64,000 nucleotides of DNA, from NCBI RefSeq assembly GCF_012027325.1, contig NZ_SNUG01000007.1, forward strand, positions 20,526 through 84,525, given 5' to 3'. How positions within the stretch are numbered: the first letter of the stretch is position 1; each line of letters begins with the position of its first letter. The DNA comes from Thermococcus sp. M39 (GTDB lineage: Archaea > Methanobacteriota_B > Thermococci > Thermococcales > Thermococcaceae). Made by a program: the position numbers and the translations under genes. The notes beneath the pieces were generated by a model. It saw only the letters and a list, made by a program, of their open reading frames with translations, did no database searches and was not told where the DNA came from. Of this stretch, positions 9,612 through 19,543 are shown piece by piece.

Positions 9612-10751
9612 TCAAGTAACAACTTTCTCAAGCTCATCCAGCTCAATAGCCCTCTTAATCTCAAGCGCAATTCTCCTTCCAGTGCTCATCGGCTTTCTCC
9701 ACAGTGCATTTCCATACGGATGACCCATAGCCATGTGAATATTTGTCCCGCCGCCAGTTCTTGGGGCTACATCGTAGATGTAGAAGTTCAAATCCTTGTC
9801 AAGAGCTGTTTGCAAAGTGAAGGGCCCAATTATTCCAGGCGGATAGTATTTTTGTGTCACCTCAACGTACTTTTCTGCCATATCAAAGACCTTCTCAAGC
9901 AAAGACTCCCTCAAAGTCGAGCTTGCATGACCGCAGACAGTATATTCAGGCTCGAATTGATGCTCAGGCAAAGTCAATTGTTGATGAGCTGGCAACCTAA
10001 CATGACCATCTAAGCTCGTCTCAAAGCGCCAGTCAATGCCCAACAGCTCAATCTCTTCATCTATGGGCGAATAGAAGAAGTCAAAGTTAAAGACTGGTCC
10101 GATAATATAGCGTTCTATCCTCGCTTTAGCTAAGTCTTCTTCCGTTATTACGCCAAGCTTTATTAAGCGCTCTGCTTTCTCCCTAAACTCTTTATAAGAT
10201 GCTGCTGTAAAGAATCCTCTCTCCAAGCGTTTCTTGGCGTGCGGGAGCTTGACAATAACGAGCTCGTTTATATCTTTTGGATCTTCAATCGGTTCTGGAT
10301 AGGGAAGCCCAGCTTTTTCAAGGAGCCAGTAGTAGCTCTTCTCTTCACTTCTTTCTTCGCTCCTTAACAAATTTCTGCTTCCAAAGAGCGGCACTAAAAA
10401 GTCGTTTTCAACTTTGTCAATGCCCGTATAAACCACAAACGAACGGTTCGGAATAAAAATTACATTCCTTTTTCTGAGCTCTTCCTGAATCTCAATTATC
10501 TGGGCAAACTTCTCCAAAATAATTACTTCATCAATGAAGCCCTTAGTTAAGCCATCTTTTGTCCTCGTTTCCTTGAAGTAATGAGCATAAGTTCTGTGTC
10601 TTCCTTTTTGAGAGACTATGAGTGTTTTAAATCCTTCTTCCTTAGCACCATCTGCAATATCTAGAGCGGAATGGCTTCCAATGACACCAATTCTGATGTT
10701 CTCCTTATCGTATCTTTCTAAAACTTCTAAAATCTGTTCTCTCGTAATCAA
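9612..10751 (-). CDS. purP: PurP-family ATP-grasp ligase (FAICAR synthetase paralogue 1)
   Basis: PurP makes FAICAR from AICAR, formate and ATP, the archaeal alternative to PurH transformylase. This copy, about 379 aa, has the family N-terminus (IGVIGSHSALDIADGAKEEG), the ATP-grasp core and C-terminal GGGTN plus [13 protein letters not shown]. The conserved metal-site segment differs from canonical PurP (VAPRTGGGTN against [11 protein letters not shown]), so this is a diverged subgroup. Start: TTG 10751 lies 5 nt after GGGGTGA; GTG 10760 is also in frame but lacks an RBS. It sits inside the purD-purSQL operon, which supports a purine role. Confidence 0.88.
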   Translation of the reverse strand: MITREQILEVLERYDKENIRIGVIGSHSALDIADGAKEEGFKTLIVSQKGRHRTYAHYFKETRTKDGLTKGFIDEVIILEKFAQIIEIQEELRKRNVIFIPNRSFVVYTGIDKVENDFLVPLFGSRNLLRSEERSEEKSYYWLLEKAGLPYPEPIEDPKDINELVIVKLPHAKKRLERGFFTAASYKEFREKAERLIKLGVITEEDLAKARIERYIIGPVFNFDFFYSPIDEEIELLGIDWRFETSLDGHVRLPAHQQLTLPEHQFEPEYTVCGHASSTLRESLLEKVFDMAEKYVEVTQKYYPPGIIGPFTLQTALDKDLNFYIYDVAPRTGGGTNIHMAMGHPYGNALWRKPMSTGRRIALEIKRAIELDELEKVVT

Positions 10752-10752
10752 C

Positions 10753-12051
10753 TCACTCACCCCTAAGCTCTCTCATCATCTTAATCCTCTTCTCAATGCT
10801 CTCTTTGGTGCCAACATCTCTGCGGTAGAAGATTTCGCCCTTAACGTGCTTTATTCCTTGAGAAGCTATTCTTTCAGCCTCCTCAATGCTTTCAGCAATT
10901 CCAACAATTGCTAAAGCCCTTGAGCCGAGAAGAGTTAGGTTCTCATCAATTGAAGCGTAGTAAATTTTCGCTCCGCTTTCCAAAATTTTAGCTTCATCGA
11001 CTTGGATTTGAACCCCTCTTACTGGATTCTCTGGATAGCCTTTTGGAGCTATGTACTTCACAACAGTAGCTTTCTCTTGGAATTTGGCTTTACTGAGTGT
11101 TCCATCAACTATTCCCTCAGCTATTTCAAGCAGAGGTGTCTCCAAAATCGGTAGAACGTTGATAGCCTCCGGATCTCCAAAGCGAGCGTTGAATTCAATT
11201 ATTTTCGGCTCATCCTTTGCGAGCATGAACTGCCCATAGAGAATTCCTTTGTAGGGAGTTCCCTCTTTTCTCATAGCTTCTATAGTTTTTTCTAAAGTCT
11301 TCAAGGCTCTCTCATAGTCTTCTTCTGTAATAAACGGCAATAAATGATCTTTACACGAATAAGAGCCCATACCACCAGTTATCGGTCCAACATCGCCATC
11401 GTAAGCGTGCGGATAGTCCTGAGCTAATGGCATGGGAATAACTCTCTTCCCATCTGTGAAGACTTGGAAAGTAAATTCAATGCCATCCGTTCTCTCTTCA
11501 ATCAAAACCTTTCCATCCTTCTCAATTAGCTTTTTTGCATATTCTTTTGCTTCATCGTTGTCTTTCAGCTGATAGCCGACTACTTTAACTCCTTTACCTC
11601 CAGTTAAGCCAAGGGGTTTTACTACAACAGGCTTTCCAAACTCGTCAATCCAGCTTTCCATCTCCTTCACGTCATCAAAGACTTTGAAGAGCTTTCTTCC
11701 AGGAATTTTGTACTTCTCCATTATTTGCCTTGCAAAGGCTTTGTTCGTCTCAAGTTGAGCCGCTTCTCTTGACGGTCCAACTGTTGGAATGCCGTTCTCT
11801 TCTAAAAGATTCACAATCCCCTTCTCTAAAGGAGCTTCCGGGCCAATGAAAGCCAAATCAACGTCCCACTTTTTGGCAAACTCCAAGACTTTTTCAACAT
11901 CTGTCTCTTTTGCCACTCCATAATCTTCAGCTAATCTTTTAATTCCAGGATTAACGTGCTTTGCAACTACGTAAAGCTTAGCACCGCTTTTTACGAGGGC
12001 TTCAGCAATGGCATTCTCCCTTCCACCAGCACCAACTAAAAGAACTTTCAT
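10753..12051 (-). CDS. purD: Phosphoribosylamine-glycine ligase (GAR synthetase)
   Basis: Joins phosphoribosylamine and glycine with ATP, step 2 of purine synthesis. 432 aa. N-terminal Rossmann start MKVLLVGAGGRENAIAEALV, ATP-grasp motifs VKPLGLTGGKGVKVV and EFNARFGDPEAINVLP, and LPLAQDYPHAYDGD-like loops. ATG 12051 is behind GGTGA; the in-frame TTG 12063 is rejected. First gene of the purD-purP-purS-purQ-purL operon, divergent from purE, with a shared operator in the 109-bp gap. Confidence 0.97.
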   Translation of the reverse strand: MKVLLVGAGGRENAIAEALVKSGAKLYVVAKHVNPGIKRLAEDYGVAKETDVEKVLEFAKKWDVDLAFIGPEAPLEKGIVNLLEENGIPTVGPSREAAQLETNKAFARQIMEKYKIPGRKLFKVFDDVKEMESWIDEFGKPVVVKPLGLTGGKGVKVVGYQLKDNDEAKEYAKKLIEKDGKVLIEERTDGIEFTFQVFTDGKRVIPMPLAQDYPHAYDGDVGPITGGMGSYSCKDHLLPFITEEDYERALKTLEKTIEAMRKEGTPYKGILYGQFMLAKDEPKIIEFNARFGDPEAINVLPILETPLLEIAEGIVDGTLSKAKFQEKATVVKYIAPKGYPENPVRGVQIQVDEAKILESGAKIYYASIDENLTLLGSRALAIVGIAESIEEAERIASQGIKHVKGEIFYRRDVGTKESIEKRIKMMRELRGE

Positions 12052-12068
12052 TCTCTTCACCAAAAATT

Positions 12069-12104
12069 TGTTAAAATTTTTGATTTTTAAGCTTTATTTT
12101 AACA
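12069..12104. promoter_or_regulatory. Purine-regulon candidate operator, purD/purE
   Basis: TGTTAAAA (12069-12076), 20 nt, then TTTTAACA (12097-12104): perfect 8-bp inverted arms. On the minus strand the spacer holds the purD TATA-like AAAGCTTAAAAATC. On the plus strand the site lies just upstream of the purE TATA (CTTTATAA, near 12119). The same architecture occurs at three other purine promoters in this window. Confidence 0.65.
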
Positions 12105-12160
12105 TAAAAATGTCGAAAACTTTATAAGATAGCTGAGGTTAAAAAGCCTTAGGTGATAGT

Positions 12161-12592
12161 ATGAAGGTGCTCGTTGTTATGGGAAGCAAAAGCGATTCTC
12201 ACATTGCTGAAAAAGTAACCCAAGTTCTGGATGAGTTTGGTATTAGCTACGACGTTGAAGTTGCCTCTGCTCACAGAAATCCAAAGAAAGTTGAAGAGCT
12301 AGCAAAAAAAGACTACGACGTTTTCATAGCAATAGCTGGCTTAAGCGCCGCTTTACCCGGAGCTATAGCCTCTCACACAACAAAGCCCGTTATAGGCGTT
12401 CCAGTCTCTGCTAAGCTTGGAGGATTGGACTCTCTCTTAAGCATAGCTCAGATGCCCCCCGGAGTTCCAGTAGCTACTGTGGGAATAGATAATGGAAAGA
12501 ACGCCGCTTTGCTAGCGATTGAGATTTTAGCTTTGAAAGATGAAAGCTTAAAGAGAAAGCTTGAGGAGTACAGAGAAAGAATGAGAAGCTAA
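12161..12592 (+). CDS. purE: N5-CAIR mutase / AIR carboxylase (PurE)
   Basis: Produces CAIR from AIR (directly, or from N5-CAIR in bacteria). 143 aa with [25 protein letters not shown] and [14 protein letters not shown], all class features; the SAHR loop binds the substrate phosphate. ATG 12161 has AGGTGATAGT before it and a TATA box near 12119. No purK is found in this window. Its stop overlaps the purT stop from the opposite strand by 2-3 bp. Confidence 0.96.
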   Translation: MKVLVVMGSKSDSHIAEKVTQVLDEFGISYDVEVASAHRNPKKVEELAKKDYDVFIAIAGLSAALPGAIASHTTKPVIGVPVSAKLGGLDSLLSIAQMPPGVPVATVGIDNGKNAALLAIEILALKDESLKRKLEEYRERMRS

Positions 12593-13878
12593 AGCAGGTG
12601 CTTGTCTTTTATGAATTCTTGACTTTGCCATTCTCCACTTCTCACTTTAAGCTCTATTAAGTGAGCAACTTGTTCCGCTTTTCTCTTAGCAACTTGGACA
12701 TCTTTGTCCCAAGCTAACGCAACTCCTAATCTCCTCCCTTTGTAAGCTTCTGGCTTTCCAAAGAGCCTAACCGTTGTGTTCGGAATGCTCAAAGCCTTAA
12801 ATATTCCTCTAAACTTTGGTGCATAGCCCTCTTGGTTTGCTAAAATTACATGAGTTGCCGCTGGAGTTAAAATTGGAAACTTTCTAACGCCGTTCTCTTC
12901 AACAGCAGGAATTGGCAAGCCGAGAACAGCTCTAACGTGAAGACCAAACTCTGAGAATCCAGTAGGATGAGAGGCTAAAGTTACCATTCCAGTGTCGTGA
13001 GGCCTTGGAGAGACTTCGTTAGCCCAAACTTTATCTCCTTTAACGAACATCTCAACCCCAAATAAGCCCAAACCTCCGAGAACGTCAGTTATTCTTTTTG
13101 CTATTCTGTAAACTTCTTTCTCAGCTTTCTCACTTATCTCAGCAGGCTGCCAGCTTGCATGATAATCACCTTTGATTTGGTAATGACCTACAGGTTTTGG
13201 AAATGTTGTAACGATTTTGCCGTGCTCGTCGAAGTGCCTAACCGCTAATTCAGTAATCTCAACCTCAAAATCTATGTGTTCCTCAACTATTATCTTGTCA
13301 GCACTGCCGCGAGCTTTCTTCTTTGCTTCTTCCCAAGCCTTTGGAATATCTTCTGGACCCTTAACAAAGTAGGAACCCTTTCCGCTTGAGCTCATTATTG
13401 GCTTTGTGTGGCAGGGATAACCAATCTTTTCACAAGCTTCATAAAGCTCGTCTAAGGTTGTAGCATACATGTATCGTGATGTAGGAACTTTTGCCTCCTT
13501 TGCCAAGGTTTCCCTCGTTCTTTCCCGATGCATAGCGATCCAAGTTGCTTTTGCATTTGGAACAACAAAATAACCTTCTTTTTCAAATTCAAAAAGCGCA
13601 TCAAGATTTATTGCCTCAATCTCTGGAATTATTGCGTCAGGCTTTTCCCTCTCAACAACACTCCACAGGAAGTCTTTATCCTTCATATTTCCAACGTAGC
13701 TTTTGTGGGCAACTTGCATCGCGGGAGCATTAGCGTAGCGGTCAACGGCAATAACCTCAACTCCAAGCCTTTGGGCTTCTATAGCTATTTCCTTCCCAAG
13801 CTCGCCACTTCCAAGGAGGAGAATCTTAACAGCAGAATCTGTTAGAGGAGTTCCCAACTCGTTTCTTATCTCAATCAT
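12589..13878 (-). CDS. purT: Formate-dependent GAR transformylase (PurT)
   Basis: Makes FGAR from GAR, formate and ATP, avoiding folate, as is usual in archaea. 429 aa ATP-grasp enzyme: [20 protein letters not shown], then [16 protein letters not shown] (ATP loop), [14 protein letters not shown] and [18 protein letters not shown] 13878 has GGTGATTGAGA upstream; TTG 13884 is in frame but badly spaced. Divergent from purM with the palindromic operator between, and its tail overlaps the purE stop. Confidence 0.97.
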   Translation of the reverse strand: MIEIRNELGTPLTDSAVKILLLGSGELGKEIAIEAQRLGVEVIAVDRYANAPAMQVAHKSYVGNMKDKDFLWSVVEREKPDAIIPEIEAINLDALFEFEKEGYFVVPNAKATWIAMHRERTRETLAKEAKVPTSRYMYATTLDELYEACEKIGYPCHTKPIMSSSGKGSYFVKGPEDIPKAWEEAKKKARGSADKIIVEEHIDFEVEITELAVRHFDEHGKIVTTFPKPVGHYQIKGDYHASWQPAEISEKAEKEVYRIAKRITDVLGGLGLFGVEMFVKGDKVWANEVSPRPHDTGMVTLASHPTGFSEFGLHVRAVLGLPIPAVEENGVRKFPILTPAATHVILANQEGYAPKFRGIFKALSIPNTTVRLFGKPEAYKGRRLGVALAWDKDVQVAKRKAEQVAHLIELKVRSGEWQSQEFIKDKHLL

Positions 13879-13908
13879 TCTCAATCACCAAATTAATTGA
13901 CATTAGAA

Positions 13909-13945
13909 TGTTAAAATTAACCATATATTTAAGCATTTTTAAACA
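13909..13945. promoter_or_regulatory. Purine-regulon candidate operator, purT/purM
   Basis: TGTTAAAA (13909-13916) and TTTAAACA (13938-13945) face each other across 21 nt containing an AT-rich TATA-like core for purT (GCTTAAATATAT on the minus strand). purM has its own TATA (AACTTTTAAACC, near 13969) just downstream. The half-sites match those at purD/purE, purC/purF and the third purP with one substitution. Confidence 0.6.
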
Positions 13946-13998
13946 TAGATATGACAAAACTTTTAAACCTATGCCACTATTCTCCCTTGGTGAGGCTT

Positions 13999-15003
13999 AT
14001 GATGACCTATGCTCAAGCTGGCGTGGATGTTGAGAAAACAGAAAAAGCTCTAAAAGGTTTAATCTCACTCGCAAAGGCAACATTTGAGTTTAGAAAAAAT
14101 AAATTGGGTCAAGTTGCGGCAGATATAGGTCACTATGCAGGTCTAATTGATTTTGGAGATTTCTACTTGGCTATAACAACAGACGGAGTTGGAACTAAAG
14201 TTTTAGTTGCTGATGCAGTGGGAAAATACGACACCATTGGAATTGATATGATTGCAATGAATGTAAACGACTTAATCTGTGTTGGAGCTGAACCTGTAGC
14301 TTTGGTGGATTATTTAGCTGTGAGAGAGCCCAATGATAAAATTTTCGAAGAAATAGCTAAAGGACTCTACGAGGGAGCTAAGCAAAGTGGGATTGCAATT
14401 GTGGGTGGAGAGACTGCAGTAATGCCCGATTTAATAAATGGCCTCGACCTAGCTGGCACTGCTATTGGGATTGTTGAAAAGGGAAAAGTTATTACTGGGA
14501 AAGAAATAAAGCCCGGAGATATTGTCATTGGCATTGAGAGCTCAGGGATTCACTCCAATGGCTTAACCTTAGCGAGAAAGCTTTTAATTCCAAAGTATGG
14601 GCTCGAATATGAGTTTGAAGGTAAGAAGCTTTGGGAGCATTTGCTCGAGCCAACAAGGATTTATGTGAAGCCGATTTTAGAGCTTTTGAAGAGCGTTGAA
14701 GTTAGAGGATTAGCTCACATAACTGGTGGCGGGCTTTTAAACCTAAAGAGACTTACAAAATATGGATTCTCCCTTGAAATGCCGCCAATTAGTGGAATTT
14801 TTAAATTAATATATGAAGATGGTGTTCCCCTAGAAGAAATGTTTAGGGTTTTCAACATGGGAATAGGTTTTGTTGTGATAGTTCCACAAGAAGACAAAGA
14901 AGAGGCACTGCACATTCTCAACAAGCACTATCCGAGTTACGAGATTGGAAAAGTCATTGAAGAATCTAAGATAAAAGTTGAAAACTACAAAATCGTGCTC
15001 TAA
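13999..15003 (+). CDS. purM: AIR synthetase (PurM)
   Basis: Closes the imidazole ring, FGAM to AIR, with ATP. 334 aa. The start is ATG 13999, 5 nt after GGTGA; the frame is open further upstream through the promoter but with no RBS. Motifs: [41 protein letters not shown] [31 protein letters not shown] and [10 protein letters not shown]. Its product AIR is the branch point to PurE (purines) and ThiC (thiamine), both encoded here. Convergent with purC with an 8-bp gap. Confidence 0.97.
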   Translation: MMTYAQAGVDVEKTEKALKGLISLAKATFEFRKNKLGQVAADIGHYAGLIDFGDFYLAITTDGVGTKVLVADAVGKYDTIGIDMIAMNVNDLICVGAEPVALVDYLAVREPNDKIFEEIAKGLYEGAKQSGIAIVGGETAVMPDLINGLDLAGTAIGIVEKGKVITGKEIKPGDIVIGIESSGIHSNGLTLARKLLIPKYGLEYEFEGKKLWEHLLEPTRIYVKPILELLKSVEVRGLAHITGGGLLNLKRLTKYGFSLEMPPISGIFKLIYEDGVPLEEMFRVFNMGIGFVVIVPQEDKEEALHILNKHYPSYEIGKVIEESKIKVENYKIVL

Positions 15004-15011
15004 AAGTTTCA

Positions 15012-15701
15012 TTAACCCATTATCCTTTTATAAATCTCCTCATAAGCTGAAATCAAGTCACCCTTGTCGAACCTAAAGACGTCCTTATCCAAGCTTTTCT
15101 TTGTCTCCGCATCCCAAAATCTGCATGTGTCTGGGCTTATCTCATCGGCTAAAACTATTTCACCTCTGACATTTTTGCCAAACTCAAGCTTAAAGTCAAC
15201 AAGTAAAATTCCCCTCTCTTTGAAGTACTCTTTTAGGATTTCGTTTACTTTCAATGCAATTTTTTCCATTTCTTTAATTTCCTCCTCACTTATCCCAAGA
15301 ATTTTTGCGTGATAGTAGTTTATCATCGGATCACCAAGCTCATCGCTTTTATAGTAAATCTCAACAATTGGCTCATTTAGCTCTGTTCCCTCTCCCAATG
15401 GAAGCCTCTTCTTCAAACTACCAGCGACAATGTTTCTAACAACAACTTCAATTGGATACATTTCCAACCTTTCCACAATCAACTTATTCTCCCCAGCAAT
15501 GCCAATAAAGTGTGTCTTAATACCGTGCTCCTCCAAAAGCTTGAATAATTTTGCTGAAATCTGAGCATTGTAAAAGCCTTTCCCTTTGAATTGTGCTTTT
15601 TTCTTGCCATCAAAAGCTGTTGCATCATCTTTAAATTCCATCAAGAATTTCCCCTCATCTAAGGGGATCATTTTCTTAGCTTTTCCTTCATAGACCTCCA
15701 T
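15012..15701 (-). CDS. purC: SAICAR synthetase (PurC), canonical copy
   Basis: Couples CAIR and aspartate with ATP. 229 aa with YEGKAKKMIPLDEGKFLMEF, VRNIVAGSLKKRLPLGEGTE, VDFKLEFGK and DEISPDTCRFWD, all canonical PurC motifs. ATG 15701 lies 5 nt behind GGTGA; TTG 15713 is rejected. Its upstream 24 nt repeat those of purD almost exactly, including the operator half-site. A second, diverged PurC-like gene occurs at 27581-28243; this copy is the likely purine enzyme. Confidence 0.96.
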   Translation of the reverse strand: MEVYEGKAKKMIPLDEGKFLMEFKDDATAFDGKKKAQFKGKGFYNAQISAKLFKLLEEHGIKTHFIGIAGENKLIVERLEMYPIEVVVRNIVAGSLKKRLPLGEGTELNEPIVEIYYKSDELGDPMINYYHAKILGISEEEIKEMEKIALKVNEILKEYFKERGILLVDFKLEFGKNVRGEIVLADEISPDTCRFWDAETKKSLDKDVFRFDKGDLISAYEEIYKRIMG

Positions 15702-15718
15702 AATCTTCACCAAAAATT

Positions 15719-15754
15719 TGTTAAAATTTAAAATTTAAAAGCCTTTTTTAAACA
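15719..15754. promoter_or_regulatory. Purine-regulon candidate operator, purC/purF
   Basis: TGTTAAAA (15719-15726), 20 nt, TTTAAACA (15747-15754). The spacer carries the purC TATA-like GGCTTTTAAATTTT (minus strand). The purF TATA (AAGTTTTTTAAGC, near 15780) follows about 25 bp beyond. Same spacing as at purD/purE and the third purP. Confidence 0.6.
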
Positions 15755-15856
15755 AATTTATGTAAAACAAGGAGCAAAGTTTTTTAAGCATGAGAATGTA
15801 AAGTTCCAGTGGAAATAGGACTCTCTTTGACTACTATGTGTTAAGCTGGTGGTTAT

Positions 15857-17185
15857 ATGAAGGAGAAGTGCGGAGTATTTGCGGCAAAAGCAGAGAATGC
15901 AAATCAAAAAGCATACTATGCCCTTCTCGCTTTGCAGCATAGAGGTCAAGAAAGTGCAGGAATCAGCGTTTGGAGGGGTAGAATAAGGACATACAAAGGA
16001 TTAGGGCTGGTAACCGAAGTTTTCAAAGGACATATTTTAAACAAGCTGAAATCAAAGGTTGCAATAGGACATGTGAGATATTCAACTTTTGGAGGTCTGA
16101 ACGAAGCTCATCCTCTTGAAGTTGAATGCTGTGGAAAAAGGCTTGCCTTAGTTCATAATGGAACTTTAACTAATTATCTGCCATTAAGGAGGAAGTATGA
16201 AGGAAAATTCAAATTCAAAACAAGTGTTGATAGCGAGCTTTTGGGATTGATTTTTCTCAAAAACTATTCCGAGACAAAGGATGAATTCGAAGCCATGAAG
16301 ATGCTTTTTAATGAAGTTAAAGGAGCATACTCATTAGCTTTCCTATTTGACGGCAAAATTTTAGTTGCTAGAGATCCCCTAGGCTTTAGGCCCCTAACCT
16401 TTGGAATTGGCGATGGATATTATTTTGCCTCTGAAGATTCAGCATTAAGGATGTTTGATGTCAAAACGAGAGATGTAAAACCAGGAGAGGTTTTTGTTGT
16501 CTCAGATGATGCTGAAAGCAAAGTCCTAGCTAAAGAGAAACATGCTCACTGTGTTTTTGAGTTTATTTATTTTGCTCGTCCAGACAGCGTTATTGAGGGG
16601 AGAACTGTTTACAAAGCAAGGGTCGAAATGGGAAAGCAATTAGCAAGAGAAGATGATATCAATGCAGATGTTGTCATAGCAGTTCCAGATTCAGGGAGAG
16701 CCGCAGCAATAGGCTATTCCATGGAAAGTGGAATCCCATATGAAGAAGGCTTAATAAAGAACAGATACATCGGTAGGACATTTATAATGCCAACTCAATT
16801 TGAGAGGGATTTTAAAGTTAGGCTTAAGCTCTCCCCAGTTAAGGAAGTCATCAAAGATAAGAGCATAGTTTTAATTGATGACTCAATTGTAAGGGGTACC
16901 ACAATGAAGAGAATAATTGCGATGCTGAAGAGAGCTGGAGCAAAAGAAGTTCACGTTAGAATAGCATCGCCGCCGATACGGTATCCCTGCTACATGGGGA
17001 TTGACATCCCAACACGACACGAGCTTATTGCCTCTTGGAAGAGCATTGAGGAGATAGGAAAAGAGATTGGAGCAGATTCTTTAAGGTATTTGAGCATTGA
17101 AGGATTAATAAAAGCAGTTGGACTGGATGATTTATGCTTGGCTTGCTTAAATGGGATTTATCCAGAATGGGCTTTTGAATTTTAA
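15857..17185 (+). CDS. purF: Amidophosphoribosyltransferase (PurF)
   Basis: Commits PRPP to purines, forming phosphoribosylamine with glutamine. 442 aa. A four-residue leader precedes the Ntn nucleophile in [10 protein letters not shown], so Cys5 should be exposed by processing. It has [25 protein letters not shown] glutaminase motifs and the PRPP loop [14 protein letters not shown]; cysteines in the C-terminal [12 protein letters not shown] fit an Fe-S-type PurF. ATG 15857 follows GGTGGTTAT. Divergent from purC. nadB follows 62 bp later. Confidence 0.96.
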   Translation: MKEKCGVFAAKAENANQKAYYALLALQHRGQESAGISVWRGRIRTYKGLGLVTEVFKGHILNKLKSKVAIGHVRYSTFGGLNEAHPLEVECCGKRLALVHNGTLTNYLPLRRKYEGKFKFKTSVDSELLGLIFLKNYSETKDEFEAMKMLFNEVKGAYSLAFLFDGKILVARDPLGFRPLTFGIGDGYYFASEDSALRMFDVKTRDVKPGEVFVVSDDAESKVLAKEKHAHCVFEFIYFARPDSVIEGRTVYKARVEMGKQLAREDDINADVVIAVPDSGRAAAIGYSMESGIPYEEGLIKNRYIGRTFIMPTQFERDFKVRLKLSPVKEVIKDKSIVLIDDSIVRGTTMKRIIAMLKRAGAKEVHVRIASPPIRYPCYMGIDIPTRHELIASWKSIEEIGKEIGADSLRYLSIEGLIKAVGLDDLCLACLNGIYPEWAFEF

Positions 17186-17223
17186 GCTATAATTCTTAAC
17201 CAATAAAGCTTTAAGAAGGAACT

Positions 17224-17239
17224 CCGAACATTTGTTCGG
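17224..17239. promoter_or_regulatory. Palindrome CCGAACA-TT-TGTTCGG before nadB
   Basis: Perfect 7-bp inverted arms, ending 8 nt before the GTG start and next to the RBS GGGGAG. A TATA-like AAAGCTTTAAG lies near 17206-17216. Position favours an operator at the transcript start of the nadB-nadA-nadC operon, or an RNA hairpin over the leader. The regulator is unknown. Confidence 0.5.
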
Positions 17240-17247
17240 GGAGAATT

Positions 17248-18633
17248 GTGAAAATAGGAATAGTCGGGAATGGAATAGCAGGATTAACAGCAGCTATATC
17301 ACTTGCGAAAAAGGGATTTGATGTTTACATGATTGGAAAAAGCATAACAAAGACAAACTCTTATTTAGCTCAAGCTGGAGTGGCATTTCCAGTCTTAAAA
17401 GGGGATTCTATAAAAGCTCACGTTTTCGATACAATAAGAGCAGGTAGATATTTAAACGACGAGGAAATTGTTTGGAGTGTTATTTCAAAGTCAAGCGAAG
17501 CTTACGATTTTTTGCTCTCACTTGGATTGAAATTTGAAAGGAATGAAGTTGAAGGAGGACATAGCTTCCCAAGAGTTTTCACTATTAAAAATGAGACTGG
17601 AAAACATATGACAAAGATCCTTTACACAAGAGCTAAAGAGTTAGGCGTTCACTTTATCAAAGGACTTGCAGAATCATTAGCCATTGAAAATAGAAAGTGT
17701 TATGGGGTGTTTCTTGACGGTGAGCTCTTAAGATTCGATGCAACAGTTTTAGCAACTGGTGGCTACACTGCCTTGTTCAAATACACAGCTGGTTCCCCGC
17801 TTAATCTCGGTACGTTAATTGGAGACGCAGTTATGAAGGGGGCTTTAGCAAGGGATTTAGAATTTGTTCAGTTTCATCCTACTGGATTCATTGGAAAAAA
17901 TGGAGTAAAGCTCATAAGCGAAGCAGTAAGAGGAGCTGGAGCTAAGTTGGTCAATTCAGACGGAGAAAGGTTTGTCAATGAGCTTGAACCGAGAGACATC
18001 GTTGCAAGAGCAATTTATATGCAAATGCAGGAAAGAAAAGAGGTTTATTTAGATGCTACCCATATAGAAGACTTCAAATTAAGATTTCCTCAGATATATG
18101 CATTTCTCAAGCAAGAGGGCATAAATCCCGAAAAAGACTTGATACCAGTCTCTCCGATAGCTCACTATTCAATTGGCGGCTTAAGTGTTGACGCCTACTA
18201 CAGAACAAACATAAAAAGCTTGTATGCTATCGGAGAAGCAGCTGACAATGGTTTTCATGGTGCAAACAGATTGGCAAGCAATTCGCTCTTAGAGTGCATT
18301 GTGAGTGGTCTTGAAGTTTCAAGAACCATTTTTAGGGAGAGACCAAAGCTTAGAGAAAATATAGAGCCAGCAAATACTAGTCAAGAAGCGGGAGATATAG
18401 AGCAGATTAAAGAGATACTTTGGAAGCATGCGGGAATTGTGAGAAGTAGAGAAGGACTCAAAGAGGGAATTAGAAAGCTTGAAAATATTGAAGCAGATAA
18501 GAGAATCAAATGCCTCGCAAAGGGCGTTTTAGAGAGTGCTCTCTGGAGAGAGGAGAGCAGAGGCGCGCATTATAGGATAGATTTTCCGTTCATGAGAAAG
18601 GAATTTGAAAGACCAAGTTTTTGGAGGTGTTAA
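17248..18633 (+). CDS. nadB: L-aspartate oxidase
   Basis: Oxidises L-aspartate to iminoaspartate, step 1 of de novo NAD synthesis; in anaerobes fumarate is the probable electron acceptor. 461 aa, somewhat shorter than bacterial NadB. FAD site [18 protein letters not shown] at the N-terminus, then [33 protein letters not shown] and [13 protein letters not shown], which are flavoprotein/succinate dehydrogenase-like motifs. Start GTG 17248 behind GGGGAGAATT. First gene of nadB-nadA-nadC; the nadA RBS lies inside its last codons. Confidence 0.95.
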   Translation: MKIGIVGNGIAGLTAAISLAKKGFDVYMIGKSITKTNSYLAQAGVAFPVLKGDSIKAHVFDTIRAGRYLNDEEIVWSVISKSSEAYDFLLSLGLKFERNEVEGGHSFPRVFTIKNETGKHMTKILYTRAKELGVHFIKGLAESLAIENRKCYGVFLDGELLRFDATVLATGGYTALFKYTAGSPLNLGTLIGDAVMKGALARDLEFVQFHPTGFIGKNGVKLISEAVRGAGAKLVNSDGERFVNELEPRDIVARAIYMQMQERKEVYLDATHIEDFKLRFPQIYAFLKQEGINPEKDLIPVSPIAHYSIGGLSVDAYYRTNIKSLYAIGEAADNGFHGANRLASNSLLECIVSGLEVSRTIFRERPKLRENIEPANTSQEAGDIEQIKEILWKHAGIVRSREGLKEGIRKLENIEADKRIKCLAKGVLESALWREESRGAHYRIDFPFMRKEFERPSFWRC

Positions 18634-18634
18634 T

Positions 18635-19534
18635 ATGGATTTAGTGAAAGAAATTATTAAGCTTAAGGAAGAAAAGAACGCGATAATCCTAGCTCATAAC
18701 TATCAGCTACCTGAGATTCAGGATATAGCCGACTTCATTGGGGACAGCCTCGAATTGGCAAGAAAAGCTGTAAATGTTGATGCAGACATTATTCTCTTTG
18801 CAGGGGTTGATTTCATGGCTGAAACTGCTAAAATATTAAATCCTGACAAAAAAGTTCTTCTCCCTACTAAAAGGGCCACATGTGCAATGGCAAACATGCT
18901 TAAGGTCGAGCACATTCTTGAGGCCAAAAAGAAGTACCCAGATGCTCCTGTTGTTCTCTATGTGAACACAACTGCAGAGTGCAAAGCCTACGCTGATGTA
19001 ACGGTAACCTCAGCTAATGCCACAAAGATAGTGAGCAAGCTCGATGCAGATACGATAATATTCGGTCCCGATAACAACCTCGCTTATTATGTCGCAAAGC
19101 GCACGAACAAGAAGATAATCCCAATTCCGGAAGGGGGCCACTGCTACGTTCACAAGAAGTTCACACTGGAGGACGTTGAAAGAGCTAGAAAGCTTTATCC
19201 AAATGCTAAGCTGATTGTTCATCCCGAGTGTAACCCAGAGATCCAAGAAAAAGCCGATCTAATCGCGTCAACCGGTGGAATGATCAAGAACGCTTGCCTA
19301 CATAATGAATGGGTTGTGTTTACAGAAAAAGAAATGGTGTATAGACTGCAAAAGCTCTATCCAAACAAGAAGTTCTATCCCGCTAATGAAGATGCCTTTT
19401 GTATTGGAATGAAAGCAATAACACTCAAGCACATCTATGAATCCCTGAGAGATGAAAAATACGAAATTGAAGTTCCTAAGGACATAGCAGAGAGAGCAAG
19501 AAAAGCAATAGAGAGAATGCTTGAGCTCAGCTGA
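18635..19534 (+). CDS. nadA: Quinolinate synthase A
   Basis: Condenses iminoaspartate with DHAP to quinolinate using a [4Fe-4S] cluster. 299 aa from ATG 18635, which has GGAGGTG immediately upstream; the frame is open upstream into nadB but is not used. The three cluster cysteines stand at Cys83 (RATCAMAN), Cys170 (GGHCYVH) and Cys256 (DAFCIGMK), the same spacing as P. horikoshii NadA, with [10 protein letters not shown] and HPECNPE also present. Follows nadB by 1 bp. Confidence 0.97.
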   Translation: MDLVKEIIKLKEEKNAIILAHNYQLPEIQDIADFIGDSLELARKAVNVDADIILFAGVDFMAETAKILNPDKKVLLPTKRATCAMANMLKVEHILEAKKKYPDAPVVLYVNTTAECKAYADVTVTSANATKIVSKLDADTIIFGPDNNLAYYVAKRTNKKIIPIPEGGHCYVHKKFTLEDVERARKLYPNAKLIVHPECNPEIQEKADLIASTGGMIKNACLHNEWVVFTEKEMVYRLQKLYPNKKFYPANEDAFCIGMKAITLKHIYESLRDEKYEIEVPKDIAERARKAIERMLELS

Positions 19535-19543
19535 GGTGATCTC

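Noticed and set aside
12589..12592. purE and purT stop codons overlap, suspected frameshift
   Set aside because: Both proteins end at family-typical C-termini; it is a simple convergent overlap.
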